A stretch of DNA of 64,000 nucleotides. It comes from Clostridium cuniculi. Lineage in GTDB: Bacteria; Bacillota; Clostridia; Clostridiales; Clostridiaceae. Positions 62,228 to 64,000 of the stretch are shown in pieces. The stretch covers positions 1-64,000 of the forward strand of contig NZ_SMUS01000003.1 of assembly GCF_004353185.1 (NCBI RefSeq), written 5' to 3'. Made by a program: the position numbers and the translations under genes. The notes below the pieces were generated by a model. The model was not told where the DNA came from. It did no database searches and worked only from the letters and a program-made list of their open reading frames with translations. Numbering within the stretch: the stretch's first letter is position 1; every line of letters starts with the position of its first letter.

Positions 62228-62258
62228 TTGACCGTGTGTAACACCCGGGTTTTAAAAT
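62228..62258 (+). promoter_or_regulatory. MerR-type promoter before EFR1 gene
   Basis: The -35 TTGACC (62228-62233) and -10 TAAAAT (62253-62258) are separated by 19 bases, the overlong spacing that MerR activators correct by twisting DNA. The spacer holds a dyad CCGTGT-GTA-ACACCCGG, unusually GC-rich for this window. No MerR gene is in the window. Confidence 0.72.
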
Positions 62259-62304
62259 AGCATTATATCAAAAAAGAGTATATATAACAAGGAGAGGATA
62301 TTAA

Positions 62305-63069
62305 ATGTTATTTTATTTCACAGGAACTGGAAATAGTCTTTATGTTGCTAAAAATATTGAGAATAATCCAATTAGTATTCCGCAGATTATAAATAAACAA
62401 GAACAGAGTTATAAAGCGGATAGAATTGGAGTGGTTGCTCCTATTTACGGACATGAACTTCCAGAAATGGTTAAAGAGTTTCTTAAAATGTCTAAGTTTC
62501 AAACAGATTATTTTTATATGGTATTGACTTTTGGAAATCGTCATGGAGGAGCTGCTGAATTAATAAATAACTTTTGTAAAGAATATGGAATCAAAGTAAA
62601 CTACTTAAATTTGATTCAAATGGTTGATAATTATCTACCGGTATTTGATATGGATGAACAGAGAAAAATAGACAAGAAAGTAGATAAATATTTATCAGCA
62701 ATTATAAATGATATTCAAAGGAAAAGAAATTATATTCCTTTAGTTACAGATACAGATAGACAGGTGCACCAGAAATATCTGGAAATACGAAGTGAAATGC
62801 CTGTAGATATATTTCAGCATTTATATAAGGTTAATAATGACTGTATTCAATGTGGAATATGCACAGAGGTCTGTCCTGCTGGTTGTATCAGTTTGCAAGA
62901 TGGTAAGGTATCATATAACATGAAAAATTGTCAGACCTGCATGGCATGTATTCACAACTGTCCTAAAAAGGCAATACAGTTAAATATCCCAGAGAAAAAT
63001 CCACTAGCACGTTATCGTAATGAAAATGTGGAACTTAAAGAAATCATTGAAGCAAATAGACAAGGATAA
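62305..63069 (+). CDS. EFR1-family flavodoxin-ferredoxin protein
   Basis: The 254-residue protein fuses a flavodoxin-like domain (1-150; FMN loop FTGTGNSLY) to a bacterial two-cluster ferredoxin (about 175-230). The ferredoxin holds CIQCGICTEVCP and CQTCMACIHNCP, each a complete [4Fe-4S] ligand set. This is the EFR1 layout. It is a cytosolic electron carrier whose partners are unknown. AAGGAGAGG precedes the ATG. The MerR-type promoter points to induction by a metal, redox or toxic compound. Confidence 0.9.
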   Translation: MLFYFTGTGNSLYVAKNIENNPISIPQIINKQEQSYKADRIGVVAPIYGHELPEMVKEFLKMSKFQTDYFYMVLTFGNRHGGAAELINNFCKEYGIKVNYLNLIQMVDNYLPVFDMDEQRKIDKKVDKYLSAIINDIQRKRNYIPLVTDTDRQVHQKYLEIRSEMPVDIFQHLYKVNNDCIQCGICTEVCPAGCISLQDGKVSYNMKNCQTCMACIHNCPKKAIQLNIPEKNPLARYRNENVELKEIIEANRQG

Positions 63070-63134
63070 TGTGATAGAGAGTGATTTTAATTTTTTATTA
63101 TGAATCATACAAAATAAAAAAAAGAATTTAATAG

Positions 63135-63170
63135 ATAGCTTTACCTATTTAATTTAGGTAAGGCTATTTT
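63135..63170 (+). terminator. Terminator after the EFR1 gene
   Basis: ATAGCTTTACCTA and TAGGTAAGGCTAT pair with one G-U around a short loop, and TTTTAT follows. Confidence 0.9.
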
Positions 63171-63340
63171 ATATTTATTTAATTGTAGATAGTATTCAAA
63201 TATATATTTTAAAGGGGAATATTAAAAAATAAATAAAGTGATTTATTAATATAAAATTAGTATTAAAATAGATATATAGTTATAATAAAAATAATATAAC
63301 TTGATTATAATTTTTATATAATTATTAGGGAGGGATAAAA

Positions 63341-63877
63341 ATGAAACTGAAAAAAATGGTTGTTTGTATAACAAAGAAAGATATAAGAAACTTTTTGAAG
63401 TTACAAGATAAGCTTAATATAAGTGATATTTTTATTAATGATTATTTAAGATTAATAGGAAATGTTCAAGTATTTGGAATGAATATAAATATAGAAACAG
63501 AATTAAGTTTTTCTAAAGTTGAACACAATAATATCTATTTAAATATAAAGAGTTTTAAACTTTTAAAAATGAATATAGTAAATCCAATATCTAAAAAAAT
63601 ATTTAATTATGTAATCAATGCTTTTACTGATATAGAAGGTGTTACATTTGAAGGAAATGACTTTAAATTAGAAGTAGCAACATTAGTAAATAAATATTAT
63701 AAAGAGCAAAAGTTTATTGATTTAAATAGAGTACAAGTTATAGATGTATCGATAGTAGATAAAGAGGTTGAAGTAGAGTTTGGCGGCATAGATATTGATA
63801 CTGAAGTCATTAGAAAAGAGTATGGGAAAAATGAAGTGCCTTACGTTGAAGCTGAAATAGTAAGTGATTTAGGATAA
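63341..63877 (+). CDS. Protein of unknown function
   Basis: The 178-residue protein is soluble, with no signal peptide or membrane segment. It has a beta-rich middle part (NVQVFGMNINIETELSF, then YLNIKSFKLL) and a helical part; alternating hydrophobic strands resemble lipid-binding LmeA/DUF2993-like proteins only vaguely. AGGGAGGG precedes the ATG. It is monocistronic, with a terminator. I assign no function. Confidence 0.7.
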   Translation: MKLKKMVVCITKKDIRNFLKLQDKLNISDIFINDYLRLIGNVQVFGMNINIETELSFSKVEHNNIYLNIKSFKLLKMNIVNPISKKIFNYVINAFTDIEGVTFEGNDFKLEVATLVNKYYKEQKFIDLNRVQVIDVSIVDKEVEVEFGGIDIDTEVIRKEYGKNEVPYVEAEIVSDLG

Positions 63878-63888
63878 TATTTAACACT

Positions 63889-63923
63889 AAAAATCCTGCA
63901 GTAATTTTACTGTAGGATTTTTT
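63889..63923 (+). terminator. Terminator after the 178-residue gene
   Basis: AAATCCTGCAGTAA (63891-63904) and TTACTGTAGGATTT pair with one G-U, and a T-run follows. Confidence 0.9.
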
Positions 63924-63976
63924 AGTTATTAAATTTATATAAAAAGTAAATAATATTAAAGAAAAGAGGTGCATAT

Positions 63977-64000
63977 ATGAAGAAAAAATTATTATATATA
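63977..64000 (+). CDS. Start of a gene cut by the window end
   Basis: AAAGAGGTG is followed by ATG and the codons for MKKKLLYI. A lysine-rich start followed by hydrophobic residues suggests a signal peptide or membrane segment, but only eight codons are visible. Confidence 0.5.

Overview
The window looks like chromosomal DNA of a low-GC, spore-forming, anaerobic Firmicute, most likely Clostridium in the narrow sense. The evidence is the very high AT content, strong purine-rich ribosome binding sites (often overlapping spurious upstream starts), frequent TTG/GTG starts, hairpin-plus-T-run terminators, a SleC-type spore cortex-lytic enzyme, LicT/BglG antitermination cassettes, a meso-DAP-type MurE, and iron-sulfur/flavodoxin genes. 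I see no rRNA, tRNA, CRISPR array, prophage or insertion sequence. The last 24 bases are the start of a gene that leaves the window.

Layout. 1-7.8 kb: a long hairpin repeat, a membrane-anchored alpha/beta hydrolase, asnB with a structured leader, murE, glgP and a small unknown gene. 7.8-12.7 kb: first aryl-beta-glucoside cassette (licT, EIIBCA, GH1) with two RAT antiterminator/terminator switches. 12.8-24 kb: yaaA, a patatin-like lipase, a nucleobase deaminase/permease operon with a 54-codon membrane ORF, a GNAT pseudogene, yqeY, two YibE/F proteins, a Xaa-Pro aminopeptidase, a 59-residue Cys/Asn-rich protein and a SleC-like enzyme with three peptidoglycan-binding repeats. 24-31 kb: a PotBCAD-type ABC importer followed by adenine deaminase and an MTA/SAH-deaminase-like amidohydrolase. 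31.4-35.9 kb: a repeat protein, a MoxR-type AAA+ ATPase, a protein with an HExxH peptidase-like half and a VWA half, and a TPR protein. 36-40.4 kb: a second beta-glucoside cassette. 40.5-48 kb: an AraC regulator divergent from a seven-gene operon with a Fur-type box. 48-51.7 kb: an ECF S component, an AraC regulator and a GH127 enzyme. 52-60.6 kb: a MATE exporter, then a galactoside cluster (LacI regulator, GH36, GPH symporter, GH42). 60.7-63.1 kb: an operon resembling the HsmRA heme-sensing system, then an EFR1-type flavodoxin-ferredoxin behind a promoter with MerR-type geometry.

The most interesting locus is 41.3-48.0 kb. A flavodoxin, a NifH-like reductase, a siderophore/heme/cobalamin-type ABC importer and two NifD/NifK-like subunits are tightly packed behind a perfect 7-1-7 Fur-type box. 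The NifD-like subunit keeps three candidate cluster cysteines while the NifK-like subunit has none at the matching places. No cofactor-assembly genes are nearby. This argues against N2 fixation and for an iron-limitation-induced reductase acting on an imported iron chelate or tetrapyrrole. The HsmRA-like operon 13 kb downstream is compatible with heme being relevant, but that link is inference.

Other regulatory points: four RAT-like elements, of which the fourth lacks a terminator and may instead control access to the Shine-Dalgarno sequence; a TTTAC(T/A)GTAAA palindrome at all three structural genes of the galactoside cluster; and tandem 20-bp-phased MarR-like operators.
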